Positions 47,701 to 60,377 are shown, counted from the first letter of the stretch. The stretch: 64,000 nt of DNA from Candidatus Absconditabacterales bacterium (GCA_025057375.1 JANWWO010000003.1:53692-117691); one strand, 5' to 3'. A program made the numbers and translations. Notes: generated by a model not told the origin, from the sequence alone.

Positions 47701-49936
47701 TTTTACGATTGCATGATTTTTCAAATTTCTCAAAGATGGACGAAATGGTATCATTGATGGACTCAAAAAAAAAGATGAAACAAATGCAAAACTTTGTGCC
47801 ACTTATCTTTTTTCCAAACTTAGTGCTCTCAGTGGTTTGCCATTGATTGGTGATTATTTGGGTGAGATGGCTTCATCTGCTCACAAAGAACTTCAAGAAG
47901 AAAAAGCAAAAATAGTTAAAGACTATTTTGATGAATTGAATGGGTACAAGGTTGATGGTCATCCAAGTAGGGTTGTGCCAGAGATTTTGGTTGAGCTTTT
48001 GGGTGAAGTTAAGGGCCCAGTCTGCAACCTTGATCATACAACTCGTTGTAAATTGATGGGAGCTATGATGTATATGTACAAAAAGGAAGGAAATCCCTAC
48101 GCAAGGGGACTCAACGTATTTGGTCCATGAACCTATGTCAGAGGAATTTTGGGAGAAGTGTATTATCAAGAATTTCGTAGAGAATATTCTGTGATGGAAG
48201 AAAGAGTTCGTCGTGGTGACGATCAGGCACTGGAGGCATTTGCATCTTTGGAACGTGATTTTATCGTCGAAAATATGCGTGGATGAGTTACATATTTCAA
48301 AAATTTTAATAAACCTAATGACTGATTTATCAAGCATTTCCCTCGTAGTATTATTTCTGAATTTGATCAAGCGACTAAAGAGGTCAATATGAAAAAAAAG
48401 TATGATGACCAAATCGATTCGCTTAATCTTGCTCCCTATTCATCATGTCTCAAAGAATTCAAAAACAATATGCGTAATGGACATTATCCTCAAGCTTTTG
48501 CCTCTGTTTTTATGATGTACAAAAAAGCATCAACACTGACTCAAAAAAAAGAAATCCAAGCGTGTTTATTTTTGATGATTGTTTCTGGTGCAACCTTGTG
48601 GTGACTGGATGATTCTTTGCAGTCTGAAATGCAAAAAATTGCTCGTTCGATAGGATTTCCCATTGCTATCATGTCTCAAAGCCCACAGCAAGAAAAAATT
48701 GCTCTCACGCTTCTTAAAGTATCACAAACATACTGAAAAGGTAATACAGCATTGCTTGCATCAGCATGATGGAAAATATTAGAAAACCTAACAAAACTTG
48801 GTGCAGAAAACTCAGACACAAGAAAAAGACCAGCAAAAATCAACGAGATATTGACTACATCATTTGCATTTGATGGATCATGAACCACACAATCATATTT
48901 TTCATGGTTTGCTCATTGTGTGGGAGATTTGGAAGATTTTTTGTCATCAAAATGAGAAAAATCGCTTCTGACTGTGGTCAAGAAAAAACCTGAAGAAACC
49001 GGAGTTCACCCTGTTGATCGTGCTTTGTGTTCTGAGTATTATGACAAAGTTGTAGGAGAAAGTGGTTCCAAAACAGAATCGCTTGCTCTTGGGGATATGT
49101 CGACAGAAGGCATGTGGTATGATCCTTTTTTGTTGGGATCATCCGTTTTCAATTTTTTGTGATTGGCTCCTAGTGACCCAAAACAAAAAAAACGTTATGA
49201 TGCTTTATGTTCTTGAATCGCACATAAAACAGAATTTTTGAGAACACAACAGGAAGATGATGTTGAAAAATTTTCGTATTTGTTCCAAAGAATGCTTGGG
49301 ATATTGTGATCATTTTGAATAGAAGCGAGATTGATGGGTGATATTGTCGAAAATATTGTATGTATGCATAAGCAAAATATTGCACCAGAAGAAATTAAGC
49401 GTATGATTGCTATTTTTTTGTGGACGAGAATGAACCAAAAAGATCCATGATCAGAAAAATTGCGAGAAGTAATGAAAAATATGATAGGGTTTATGTGTAC
49501 CAATTATACTTTATTTACCAATGAAAAGACGTGATCAAAACTTGCAAAAGATCTTGATGGGTATTTTGAAAGAGGAGATTATATTACATCAGCATTTACT
49601 AGTGCCATGAGTTGAGTAACTAAAAAAAAATATGTTTCTTACAGCTATCAAAAATGACAAGAACAACGAGAATACAATGGTCGTATGATCAGAAACACGA
49701 CGACTGGACAAGATGCATCAAACAACTATCTCTTATACAATAAGTATAGTAGTGTATGATTGATCAACAAAGATATTGTTGATATGCTTAAAGATAATAA
49801 ATGAGTGGTCCGTGAAGAAAAAATCGATAGAGAACTTGCATCCTTGACATGATTTGTTCCTCCGCGTTTCAATCCTCTCGCAATAAACAATATCATGAAG
49901 ACACCTGTACAGTGATGAGCTGATATAGATTGATAA
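44726..49936 (+). CDS. giant cytosolic protein of unknown function (1,736 aa)
   Basis: One unbroken table-25 frame of 1,736 residues, the largest gene here, dense with TGA-Gly. It has no signal peptide and no clear membrane segment. The first 850 residues are helical and Asp/Gln/Asn-rich. About 830-1000 is more beta-like (MEVMHVSSDNPPRITVKHRG; YIVHTDPWYEIERDGDKT) and could be a small adaptor domain. The second half is helical with a lysine-rich linker at about 960-985. Cysteines are sparse. I recognise no nucleotide-binding or protease motif. It ends 4 bases from the convergent comM stop. Confidence 0.85.
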
Positions 49937-49940
49937 GCTC

Positions 49941-51494
49941 TTACATCATTTCCATTTCCACAAATAAACTCTTACTTCTATATTGCAAACTTTCCGCGAG
50001 GTGTTTTATACTCACCTGAGTATCACCATCCATATCTGCTATCGTTCTGGCAAGTTTCATTATTCTATGAATAACTCTTGGAGATAACGTAAGTTTGGTA
50101 CTTGCTTGTTTGAGAAATGCATGAGATGCGTCATCAAGGTGGATATATGTATTGATCATTCAGCCTTGAAGATCAGCATTGCTTGTGAGTGTGGTTTGTC
50201 AATATCTTGTTTTTTGCGTGTTCCGAGCAGTTAGAACATCGGTGTAGAGGTCATCGCTTGATTGCGTGTCTGCCATGCCATTACTTAGCAAAACATCAAG
50301 ATTTTCTCTCGGGACTTCAAGAATCATATCAATACGATCAAGGAGAGGTCACGAAATTGTGTTTTGGTATTTTGCGATATCGCGAGGCGAGCAGATGCAG
50401 GCTTTGACTGGGTCTTTGTAATAGCCACATTTACACGGATTCATCGTTGCAACAAACATAATATTTGCTGGATAGCTAACTGATCAGGACACACGAGAGA
50501 TACAAATTTCTTTATCCTCAATGGGCTGACGCAATACTTCTAGCACTTCACGAGGGAACTCGGGTAATTCATCAAAAAATAAGACTCCTTGGTGGGCAAG
50601 TGTCACTTCTCAGGGTGTTAAATTTTTTCCTCATCCAACGATAGAAATTTTGGATGCAGTATGATGTACTTGGCGAAAGGGCCTATGAACGATCAAGGGT
50701 GTTTGAGCATCAAGTTTCCCCACGAGTGAATAAATTTTACTCACTTCGAGGATACTTTCGTGAGGAAGTGGTGGTAAAATGGACTGAATAGCCCTGGAAA
50801 GCATTGTTTTCCCACATCAGGGAGCACCAATGAGCAAGACATTGTGTCTGCCAGCAACAGCAATACTCAAGGCTCTTTTTATCAGTTGATGGCCTTTGAT
50901 AGCAGCAAAATCATATTCTCTGACCGAAACGGATTTGAGCTCAGATAGGTCGCGTTGTATGCTTGGTTTCATCATTTGTGTTCCAAAGACGTGATTGACG
51001 AGGGTTTGGAAGTGATCAATGGGATAAATACTAATGCCTTGAATATAGGAGACTTCGTATTGGTTGCCTGAAGGAATGACAAAGATTTTGTGTCCACGTG
51101 ATATTGCAGACAGCACGCTCGGAAGCAGTCAGTCAATCCTTTTGACTGATCCATCGAGCCCTAATTCTCACAAGATGATGGCTTTGGTCAGGAGATCGTT
51201 GGTGATGCTATCTTCATAGCCAAGATGCAAAATTGCACATGCCATGGGCAGGTCATACCTTGTTCCTGATTTTTTGATGTCGGAGGGAGAAAGGTTGAGG
51301 ATGATTTTGTTTCTGGGGATTTGGAGATTGCAGTGACGAAAGGCCCCTTTTATTCTTTCTTTGGATTCTTTGATGGAAATATCGGGGAGTCAGATGATAT
51401 CAATCGTGGGCAACGCCCTGTTGCTATCCGCTTCGATGACGACATCATAGCCTTGGAGTCAGACGGTGGCAGATGTTTTGATACAAACGACCAT
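49941..51494 (-). CDS. comM: Mg chelatase-like AAA+ ATPase ComM/YifB
   Basis: A 517-residue protein. The N-terminal ChlI domain ([39 protein letters not shown]) is followed by the AAA+ core with Walker A GAPGCGKTML and Walker [11 protein letters not shown], then the MNPCKCGYY and [10 protein letters not shown] motifs. ComM is a helicase that drives branch migration in natural transformation. A zinc-like cysteine cluster ([17 protein letters not shown]) is present. Its occurrence fits DNA uptake in a reduced, dependent cell. It is followed upstream by proS on the same strand. Confidence 0.93.
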
Positions 51495-51562
51495 AAATAT
51501 AAAGAAAATAAAGAACATCATACGACATGCGATGATTATGGTTTATGTCGTATTGAGGGCTA

Positions 51563-52165
51563 CTATGCTCTTGTAAAAAGAACACGGCGCTGACTAGGTT
51601 TTCCTGTGCGAACGCACAATCAAGGTTGATGTGAAGAATATGTCGGAATACACCTAATTGTCGCTTTCGTTTCTTCTTTGATCAACAATTCTGTTGCTGT
51701 TGTCCCATCTCGATGTGCCATGACGAATTTGCCAGCATCAAGTGCTTGCTTGAATTCCTCATAGGTTTCAACAAAAACGGTATTTTCCTCACGAAATGTT
51801 TTTTGCTTGGTCAATAGCGATATTTGCATTTCATGAAGGGTACGGTGACAGTGTTCCGCAAGCTCTTCGATCTTGATAGTTTGTTTGGTGTCTGTATCTC
51901 TACGGTAGACTTCGACGACACCATTCCTCATATCACGAGGACCGACGCTGATGCGGAGAGGAATTCCTTGTAATTCGTATTGATTCGCTTTTCGTCCCAT
52001 GGTTTTGGTCAGATCGGTATCGGTTTTGACGATGAGAGGACGAGAAAAGGTGAGAGAAAACATATTTTCTGACGGATATGGGCGTTTTTCCTGCTGTCTC
52101 ACATACTCACCCCAATACACTGATCCATGGTGGACCGTATGATTGTCTTGTAAAGTGTTTGTCAT
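51563..52165 (-). CDS. proS: prolyl-tRNA synthetase, C-terminal portion
   Basis: A 200-residue ORF holding the second half of the ProRS anticodon-binding domain (YELQGIPLRISVGPRDM and VEVYRRDT) and the C-terminal domain, which ends with GLCVRTGKPSQRRVLF as in archaeal-type ProRS. It lies in the same frame as the upstream part at 52181-54133, separated from it by one TAG (52181-52183) and five codons before ATG 52165. The region before the ATG (GAAGAAAA) is not a strong ribosome-binding site. It could be a separate subunit, or part of one protein made by UAG read-through. Confidence 0.8.
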
Positions 52166-52180
52166 TTTTTCTTCAGGTAT

Positions 52181-54133
52181 CTAGAGGATGTCATGCAAGG
52201 ATTGTTCATGGTGGCTGATAGGTTGCTGATCCAATGAGGCGAGCTGGACTACAAAACAACGTTGTTTACTACAATAGTTGTACAATTCATCATCACCGAC
52301 ATTGATCCAGTGATGTTCTCATCCTAATTGCGTCATAGAAGCAATATTATGATAGCCTGTTTTTTCTAGTAGTTTTCTACGCAAGCACGTCTCTCGATCT
52401 TCTCCTTCATCTAGTCATCCGCCAAAGAGGACATGGAGTTTGGTCGTGCCTTTGGTATATAAGACCATAAAGAGCTTGTCAGTAGGGTGTTTGATGATTG
52501 CACAGACTCTATTTCTGGATTTGGTTTCCAATTCTGGTTTAGGTGGATGGGTCGGAGAGATGTGAGCTATAACAGCATCATTTGTTCATTTCTCAACGGA
52601 TAGTTGTTTTTCCATAATAGTTTCATTCATCCCGTGTTGTTGATAAACGCTGATTGATAAATATCATTGTCTTTCATATCGTTGTACGAGTCATCAGATG
52701 GTGTTGTCGACTGTGATGACGATTTTTTTATAGCCTTTTTGTTGGATGTGTTGCTCTATTGTATTGACAAGTTGTTTGCCAAATCAATGTTTTCTATACT
52801 GTTTTTGCACCGAAAGACTATCAATCATAAAAATATCTTGCATCGTGGGATAGAGAGTTTTTATCCATTGATGGATATAATCTTGACCATAGCGTCTTTG
52901 TATCGCAGACATGCTCATTCCATTCACGATTCATTGGATAGTACTATTTACTATTATTCATAATGATATCCATGTTTCTTCTTCAAAACTACTTCTGATA
53001 TCTTCAACAAACGAATCAAAAGGATAAGCTGTATTGTTTTTTTCTATATACAGTGCTTGATATTGGATACGAGCAACAATCTCAGCATCAGCTATTGATA
53101 GAAGTTGTATATGACTATCTATACTTTCATTTCCAATCTTAAACGTCATCTTCTCCAGGGACGTAACTGCGTCAGACAGATATTTTTGTACTTGGGCAAG
53201 TCATGATTCATTTTTGGCAATAGGGACGATCATGATATGGATGGGTGCAATCGCAGGCGGGAGGACGAGCTCTTTGTTGTCGTCGTGTGCCATAATCATC
53301 GCATCATAGCTACGAGTCGACATCCCTCGAGAGGTCGCTTGTGCATATTCTTGCTGATTGTCCTTATTAGTAAATTGGACATCAAAGGCTTTTCTGAAGT
53401 TTTGTCAGAGAAAATGCGAGATACAGGATTGGATCGCTTTCCCATTTTGCATCATACATTCGATGGTGTAGGTAGTTTCGCCACCCGCAAATTTTTCGTT
53501 TTCGGTTTTGACACCCATGACACCATCCAAGGCAAGGACTTTGGTCAAAAACTCATTGTACACATGTCGCATACGCTCGGCTTTCTGAATTGTATCGTCC
53601 GCACTGGCATGTGCAGTATGCCCCTCTTGTCGGAGAAATTCTGCGGTACGAAGGAAATACCTTGTCCTCATCTCTTGACGCACGACATTGGCCCATTGAT
53701 TGATGAATAAAGGCAAATCACGATAACTGGTAATCCAATCTTTGAATGTATGCCAAATAATTGTCTCTGACGTGGGACGCACGATTAGCTCTTCGTCAAG
53801 CTTGGCGTTTGAGTCGACAATGATCTCGCCGGTGGTTTCATCTCTTTTCATCCTATAATGCGTGACAATTGCCGCTTCCGTTGCAAAATGTTCGACGTGT
53901 TTTGCTTCTTTGGTAAAAAAACTCTTGGGGATAAAGAGAGGAAAATAGGCATTATGATGACCTGTTTTTTTGAATGCATCATCCAAGATTTTTTGCATGT
54001 TTTCTCGGATAGCATAACCATAGGGTCTGATGACCATACAACCATGGACGGCAGAATGTTGGGCGATTTGTGCGTGTTCGATGAGCTCATTGTATCGAGC
54101 TGAGTAGTCGGTAGTGCGAGGGGTGAGTGTCAT
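52181..54133 (-). CDS. proS: prolyl-tRNA synthetase catalytic part fused to GNAT and NUDIX-like domains
   Basis: A 650-residue ORF. Residues 1 to about 325 are the class II ProRS catalytic core ([50 protein letters not shown]) plus the start of the anticodon-binding domain ([14 protein letters not shown]). It then runs in frame into a GNAT acetyltransferase domain (about 330-490; [18 protein letters not shown]) and a NUDIX-like domain (about 525-645; [20 protein letters not shown], where two of the conserved Glu are Lys). TAG follows. The ProRS half-domain is completed only in the next ORF. There is no INS editing domain. Confidence 0.85.
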
Positions 54134-54154
54134 AAAAAAACAGTAGGTAAAATG

Positions 54155-55504
54155 TTATTCTTTCATCAACGCTTCTGCTTCCTGGATGGTAAGGACGTTT
54201 GTTGGTTTGGTGATAGTGTTACTAAAAGGCTCTCTGATAACAGAAACATCGAGACGTCCATTTTTTATTTTTCCTTCAATCGCAGGGAGAGCGAGAGAGA
54301 AGGTCAGTGTTGTTTTTTCTTCTTCTTTTTTTATTACCCGTGTTCGTGGTGATGACGTTCCATCAGCTATTAGTGTGCCACGTCGCTGTGTTGTAGTTGG
54401 TGATAATGAGACAAAACGTCCATTCATGATCATTGTTGGTGTTATTATACGTAGTGATTTTTGTGCTTGATATGAGATGGTGATTTCCTCATGTGAGAGA
54501 TCAAAACGAGTGAGGTTATTGTTGTTATCAATTTCCAAAGAAAGTTTTTGGTCATTACCGCTGATAAGGGTGGGATTGAGACTATAGCGTCTATGTGTAG
54601 CTGTTTGTGAAACGACAAACATCCCTTGTTGTCCAAGGTCACGGTTCATGGCGATTATTGTGTGTTTACAATCAGTTTGCATCATCAACGGAAGACGTTC
54701 ACAGATGGCGGGGTGAGGATTTGCATAGGTTGTTCCATTTATTTCTTTTATTTCCATTATTGGTAACGGTTTTTGCATATCGATTGATCGTTGATGTAGA
54801 GCGGCTATGTATGTTGTAGTGTCGTCTGTTTCATTGCCAATGAGGATTCGTTTGTCAATTAATGGTGTCAGGGAGTTGATGGTCGAAGAAACTATTTGTT
54901 GGTCAATGAGTCATGATGTGTAGAATGCTTCACGGAGTGTTCACCACATTGTGCCATCAATACTGCGGATGATGCTTTGGAGGCGTCATTCTCATCGAAT
55001 GGTATTTTGTGCATATGCATCTCGTCACAGTTCGCAGTTGGTGTTTGTATCGCAGGAGAATATTGCTGTCAAGTTTGCTGTTATTGATCCCATGGTTTCA
55101 TGGTTGAGGGTGAGAGAAAGTGACGGTTTGATACTATATCATTGGACTGCTGTTGTGAGATCATCGATATACATCATGACTTGTGCATCAGAAAATGCTT
55201 GTTTGCTTAGGCGTTTTAGCCCAGTGATATAGGTGCGAAGGTGACGAGAGAGATCACGAGTTGAGAACGGTTCTTCACATGATAGCCATGCATTGATTTT
55301 TGCCTCAAAGGCATATCTGAGAAGAAGTGCTTGGGCGTGAGCATTGGTATTGGTTCCTGCGAGTCTATCAAGACTGGTCGCATTGTCACGAAGACGAGTC
55401 TGGAAACGGATTAGTGTTTGTTCTTGTGTGTTTGAAAGGCAGAAGGATGCAGATGTGTGACTCAGAGAAAGGATCATAAGCAGAAGAAGGAAAAAAATAG
55501 TCAT
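54155..55504 (-). CDS. secreted protein of unknown function
   Basis: A 449-residue protein with a signal peptide (MTIFFLLLLMILSLSHTSA). The first 150 residues are helical, with cysteines at about 22 and 76. The second half is beta-rich with Thr and Asn repeats (LTRFDLSHEEITISYQ; RGTLIADGTSSPRTR). The C-terminal tail (VLTIQEAEALMKE) is helical. No catalytic signature recognised. It lies directly downstream of the FemAB gene on the same strand and ends 21 bases before the proS start. Confidence 0.65.
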
Positions 55505-55580
55505 GATGTGAGCAAAACTATAAAAAAAGGGTTATATAAGAATAATGTAGAACTTCATATCTATACAATTCAATCAGTAT

Positions 55581-56480
55581 TTATTTTTTTTTCGATGAAA
55601 AAGTTTTTGTGAGATGTGCTTTGATCGTTTTGAGTTTCATCAGGACTAGTGATTTCCATGATTGATGATGATGATAGGCATATGAGCAGCGAACTATCTG
55701 CGGAGCAAATTTTTGTTTGAATATTGTAACACCTACAAGAGGATGAGTAGGGTCATCAGGTGGTGCAACACCCAAAAAATCATAGGTATGTGATCAACGA
55801 TGATGAGCGTACGTGATTCCTTCTCGTTGGACAAGATAGGACGCCATAAGATTTTTTTTGGGTCCTGATGTAGATGCTCCATAGTAGTATCGTGTTATTC
55901 CTTGGTCAGTAATGAGTATGGATCATGCAAGAAGGGTGTCGTCATGATAAGCAAGGACAAGGATTGCATCAGTGCATGTCACTATGAGGTGATAATGTTC
56001 GTATGGATTGATAAAAAATCAATCTCTCTGAGCAGTTTCTTTGAGAAGGGTATAAAACGCTTGTATATCTGCATGATCTTGTGAAAAGCGAATTTTGACA
56101 TCATGGGTACGTGCATAATTGACTCCGTATCTCCCTTTTTGTTTACAGGAATCCCATATATGGTCTAGTCATTGTGTGAGATCAATAAAGGCTGTATGAC
56201 ACGGGAGAATAGATTTGTATACTCAGGGAACTAGAGAGAGTATAGGACGGTGATGATTGGTCAGAGAGTATGTCTCCCATTGGATATAATCAAGTCCATG
56301 AGATGCCGCTCGTGCTGTGAGATCGTTCTTAGATACATTGCAATCAGGACTAACTCCCACAAAAAATCACCCCGTCAATCACCATCAGAGAGATTTTTTT
56401 TCTCCAATGTATCCATGATAGGTGAGGAGTGTTCATTTTTTGTTGAGAATATTTGCTCGTTGTTCTGATTGCCATAACAT
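55581..56480 (-). CDS. FemAB-like aminoacyltransferase
   Basis: A 299-residue GNAT-fold protein of the FemABX kind, which transfers amino acids from aminoacyl-tRNA to peptidoglycan precursors. The features are GLDYIQWE, SILPCHTAFIDL, the core KGRYGVNYARTHDVKIRF followed by FYTLLKETAQRDGFFI, then GITRYYYGAST and a C-terminal KQKFAPQIV. It keeps the FemX length and the helix pair that begins the second acyltransferase domain. It may cross-link or modify the stem peptide built by MurC in this cell. Several TGA-Gly codons. Confidence 0.75.
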
Positions 56481-56498
56481 CCACTTATAAATGATCAA

Positions 56499-59225
56499 TT
56501 AAAGAGAGTCTTGCAAGTATTTTTCTTTCCTGAGAAGAGTTTGGAGACGCTCTTCTTCTGATTTGAGCGTGAGGAGTTCTTCTTCATATTTTTGTTTCAT
56601 GAGTTTTTCGTGGGGACTAATTTTTGGGAGAATTGCTCTAATTTTTGCTATTTTGGTTTGTATTTTGTTAAGGTTATCTTTTGCTGTATCAACAATGCGA
56701 GGCGTGATGGTATCTGCTTCTTGATTTGCAATCCAAATATAGGTATCAATCACATTGTGTTCCCGGACATACGTTGAGGGTTTATGTCCCTGGACTATTG
56801 TCAAATGATGTAATCCTATTCTTTTCATACCCATAGATCGTGTATCAAAGAGTTCTTGTGGTCCTTGAAAGATGACTGTTTGTGGTTTTTTTTGTTTGTT
56901 ATTCTCTCTTTGGTACCCAACAACTGCTGCACATAATCATCGTCCAAGTTTTGCAAAAATAGAGGAAATTTTATGGGTGATAGGTGGTTGTTGGTTAATA
57001 GATTCTGTCGATATCCCAAAAAAACCACACATCATATATACAAGACTAGGGGCAAAGAGCTTGAGAATAGAAAAAATGCGTCACAGACTGAGTCATATAC
57101 CAGTGCGGTCAGTGTGTGTAAGCTCTGTTTTCCCATGATATTTGATTGGGAGATAGACTCATGCCCAAGCAGATACCATCGATTCAAAAAGAATACTGAT
57201 AGTTTGGTCAAGGGATAATGTATTGATACTATAGTGTAATGCTGCGAAATTTTCGTCCAAAAGATTGAGAATTCGGATATCCTCGTCCTGGAGGCTAGAC
57301 TCATCTGATTTGAGAATAATAGGGATATTTTTTTGTCGACAAAGCCTACAGGCATTTCGAATTTGATGCAGTTTATGATCGACACGATCAGCAGGAGCAT
57401 GAATTAGGAGTCATATTCTTTCGGGAATATTACTACAGGAACGATGATGTAGTATTGGTGTGGGTTCATAGAGAATACATGTCAGCTCATGCTTAAATGA
57501 TGATAAACACACAAGAATCATACGCAAAAAAATGAGGATTTCTGGACGAAACACAATATGAAGTCTGAGGTTGCCTCCATGGCGAATATGATGGAAGGAG
57601 TTGATATCATTTATAACGCTCAGAACGACATCAAATCATGCATCAAGCGAAAAAAACATTGTATCAGGTATACGATATGGTGTAGCATTTTTTGTTCGTA
57701 GTGAGATTCTAAAAATATCGTCTATTTCATGGTGAATGGCAGGACATTCATCAAGGAGTGCAAGAATATCTTCTGAGCAATCAGATCATTGGATCAATGT
57801 TGTGGTAATTTCATATAGGTGGTTCCATCATTCTTTTGCCTCTGTTGATGTACAGTAAGTTTTGATGGTATCTAACATGTGCTGGATATTATATTTCATC
57901 AATGTATGGGGGAAGAGACTAAGCCAATCGATGAGTGAAAATGTCTCATTAATCCATCCTTGGAGATAGCAAAGAAAAAAGAGAGTATAAACTGGGCCGT
58001 AACGATTCATTGATTCTATGCAGAACTCTATATAGGAATCGAGTGTTGGATGGATATGAGGATTATCGTGTAAGAAGATTTTGGGGCTGTTGCTGAGGGT
58101 ATGGGAGATGCATCGTGCATGATTGTCTTCTTGCAGTGTTTGTGCACCATATCAGGTGATAGTACATTGAGAATAGGGTGCATTTTCTGGGGTACTGATA
58201 TATCGTTGATGTGTTGCACGAAGGATCAGTTTTTCTCCTGTATGAATATTGTATCCTTGTTGATGGGAGATATCTTCGATTGAATCAAGATTGGATATGT
58301 CACGTAAGAATGTTTCGACATTTTCCAAAAACATATCCGCATCTTTCCCTACATAGTCTTTTGCTTGGGTTGTGAAATGATGAAAGGAATCATAGGAAGG
58401 AAGATCTGTTGGGAGATTATGCTTATATGCAAGGAGAAGATCATCTTGGTTGTGACAGGGGATGATAAACCTTACACCAGGTCAGTCCATTATATTTGCT
58501 TTTTCATCACAAATAACAGGAATGGCTTTATTCGCGATGGGAAGCATAATTTTTTTTCACCAAAATGCTTTATATCTTTTGTCTCCTGGATGGACCAATA
58601 CACCAACAGCACCAAAGTAATGACGAAGATTTTTGCATGTGACAGTAATTGTATGTCTCTTTCCTTCCATAAAGCATTTGATATGGTAGGCTTTTGTGGG
58701 CTCTTCTTTGATGATGACATCATGTGGCGACACAACACATTGATTGTGGCAGCTTCGTCGGACAACACGATACTGGCGGGTGAGGTATCATGATTGGGCA
58801 AGATGCGTGATGATTTTTTGTTTTTGCCAAAAAGATAGCGAGGAAATTTGGGAAAAAAAACTCTGAGAAAAAGAGATTCCTTTCTCCCAGAGTGTTGTTT
58901 GTGTTTTTTGAATTTTTGCATATGAGTTTATGATAGCATGAAGCGTATCGTGCTGGAGTCATGTACTAAAAGGAGTTGTATAGTATAATAGTGATGAAAC
59001 AGTTGATCACCTCATGGTATAATATGTTTTGAGTAGTTCTCAACGGTACATATCGATCCAATTGTAGCTTGTATCGTTATTGTCTCCATAAAATCATAGG
59101 ACACAGTCATTGGTTTGATGATGTCCTTTGTGTTGTTTGACTTTTCATTTTTGATATTTAGCATAATGCTTGTGACAGGTCTCATAGGGGATTACTTTGG
59201 GGAAGATCGTATTGAGATGTCTCAT
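56499..59225 (-). CDS. valyl-tRNA synthetase-like protein lacking catalytic signatures
   Basis: A 908-residue ORF, the usual ValRS length. The CP1 editing domain is clearly related (VGVLVHPGDKRYKAF; KKIMLPIANKAIPVICDE; GPGVRFIIPCHNQDD), and the C-terminal part ends in a ValRS-like coiled-coil arm (LLTLKSEEERLQTLLRK). The first 80 residues do not contain the Rossmann strand or HIGH-type motif, and no KMSKS is seen in the second half. The editing domain's invariant TTRPET reads TCKNLRH. I infer a divergent paralogue that no longer activates valine. A true valS would have to be elsewhere. Start ATG 59225. Confidence 0.7.
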
Positions 59226-59299
59226 GATTAGCTAAAGAGAATAAAATGGTTCACGTGGCGAGATGAGACATCACTAATGAACCATTGGGAATGGTGGTA

Positions 59300-60001
59300 T
59301 TATTTGAGAAGGATAAGGGAGAAATTCAAAGAAATCATATCATTAATTGCTCTATCTTTGATGGTCTCCAAAAGCTTTTCTGAATTGTACATGACACCAT
59401 ATTTGGTTCTATCAAGCTCAATTGATCACGATAATTGTGTCATATCTTCATTGGCTTGGAGGATAATCGTCTCTGGATGAGATTGATCTTTGATTGTCAT
59501 TATGCCATTAACTTCAATACGAGGATAATTGTTATCATTGACTGATGTGATAATAAATTGTGCAGTAGGGAATTTTTTAACATCGAAAAAATCTGGTCCG
59601 ATGAGATGATTGACAAGTCCTACATTGCTAGCATCCTCCGCAGGGATATCGAGGACGGTGATGGCGTTCATATTGAGAGTAATCTCTCCTCACACAAGAC
59701 GGCCATTGTTAATGAGAGCAAATCCTTCACGAATACCAACTGTCCCATTGTGTCATCATCAGATAACTTTTGTTCATCTTCGGGAAATAGTTGATGTTGT
59801 AGGATCGATTACTACTTTTGTTCCTGTAGTTTGTGAAGGTTGTGCCGTTTCTGCTTCGATTGTTGATCATGTTGTTGATGTTACGTCGCCTGTTCATTGT
59901 TGCTCTGATTCCAATTGTCATGCTTTAGGAATACATGCACTGACGATGACAACAGTCAAGAAAAGAAGTGTACCGAGAAAAAGACGAGAAAATGTTTTCA
60001 T
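59300..60001 (-). CDS. YceI-like lipoprotein
   Basis: A 233-residue lipoprotein. A signal peptide with lipobox-like VSAC (about residue 23) is followed by a Ser/Thr/Gln-rich linker and a YceI beta-barrel domain (HNGTVGIREGFALI; a HLIGPDFFDVKKFPTAQF block matching the family 'H L K S . D F F D . . . Y P . A . F'; KYGVMYNS). YceI proteins bind isoprenoid lipids. Glycines are partly TGA, including one run of three in front of HNG. Confidence 0.85.
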
Positions 60002-60056
60002 GGGCAAGAAAAAAACTAAAAAATACTGTGTATATCGAATACCATATAATGCACTA

Positions 60057-60377
60057 CTATATAGCAGATTGTGACAGAAAATGCAAGTGAATTTGCATCA
60101 CTTCTTGATGGGGAATTCATGAATTGAGTTCAAACTTAACATCAGTGATGCCATAGTGATCGCAGAGTTTTCGTGCGATATCCCATAATCATCTGATAAT
60201 AGCTTTGTCGCTATCGCTGGTGATCGAATGAAAATTTGGGATTGTTGCTTTTGGGATAATAAGCCGATGAATACGCATTTTAGGGTTGATGTCTTTGATA
60301 ACGATATAGGTGTCGTCTTCATAGATGATATGAGCAGGAATTTCTCTTGCAATGATGCGATGAAAAATTGTTGTCAT
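60057..60377 (-). CDS. HIT-family protein with altered histidine motif
   Basis: A 106-residue HIT-fold protein (TIFHRIIAREIPAHIIYEDD; HRLIIPKATIPNFH). The active-site segment reads QEVMQIHLHFL, so the first His of the HxHxH triad is Gln while the nucleophile position and the third His are kept. The chain ends six residues after it. HIT proteins hydrolyse nucleotide phosphoramidates and dinucleotide polyphosphates. The frame requires TGA-Gly in the SGIP segment before that motif. Confidence 0.75.
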
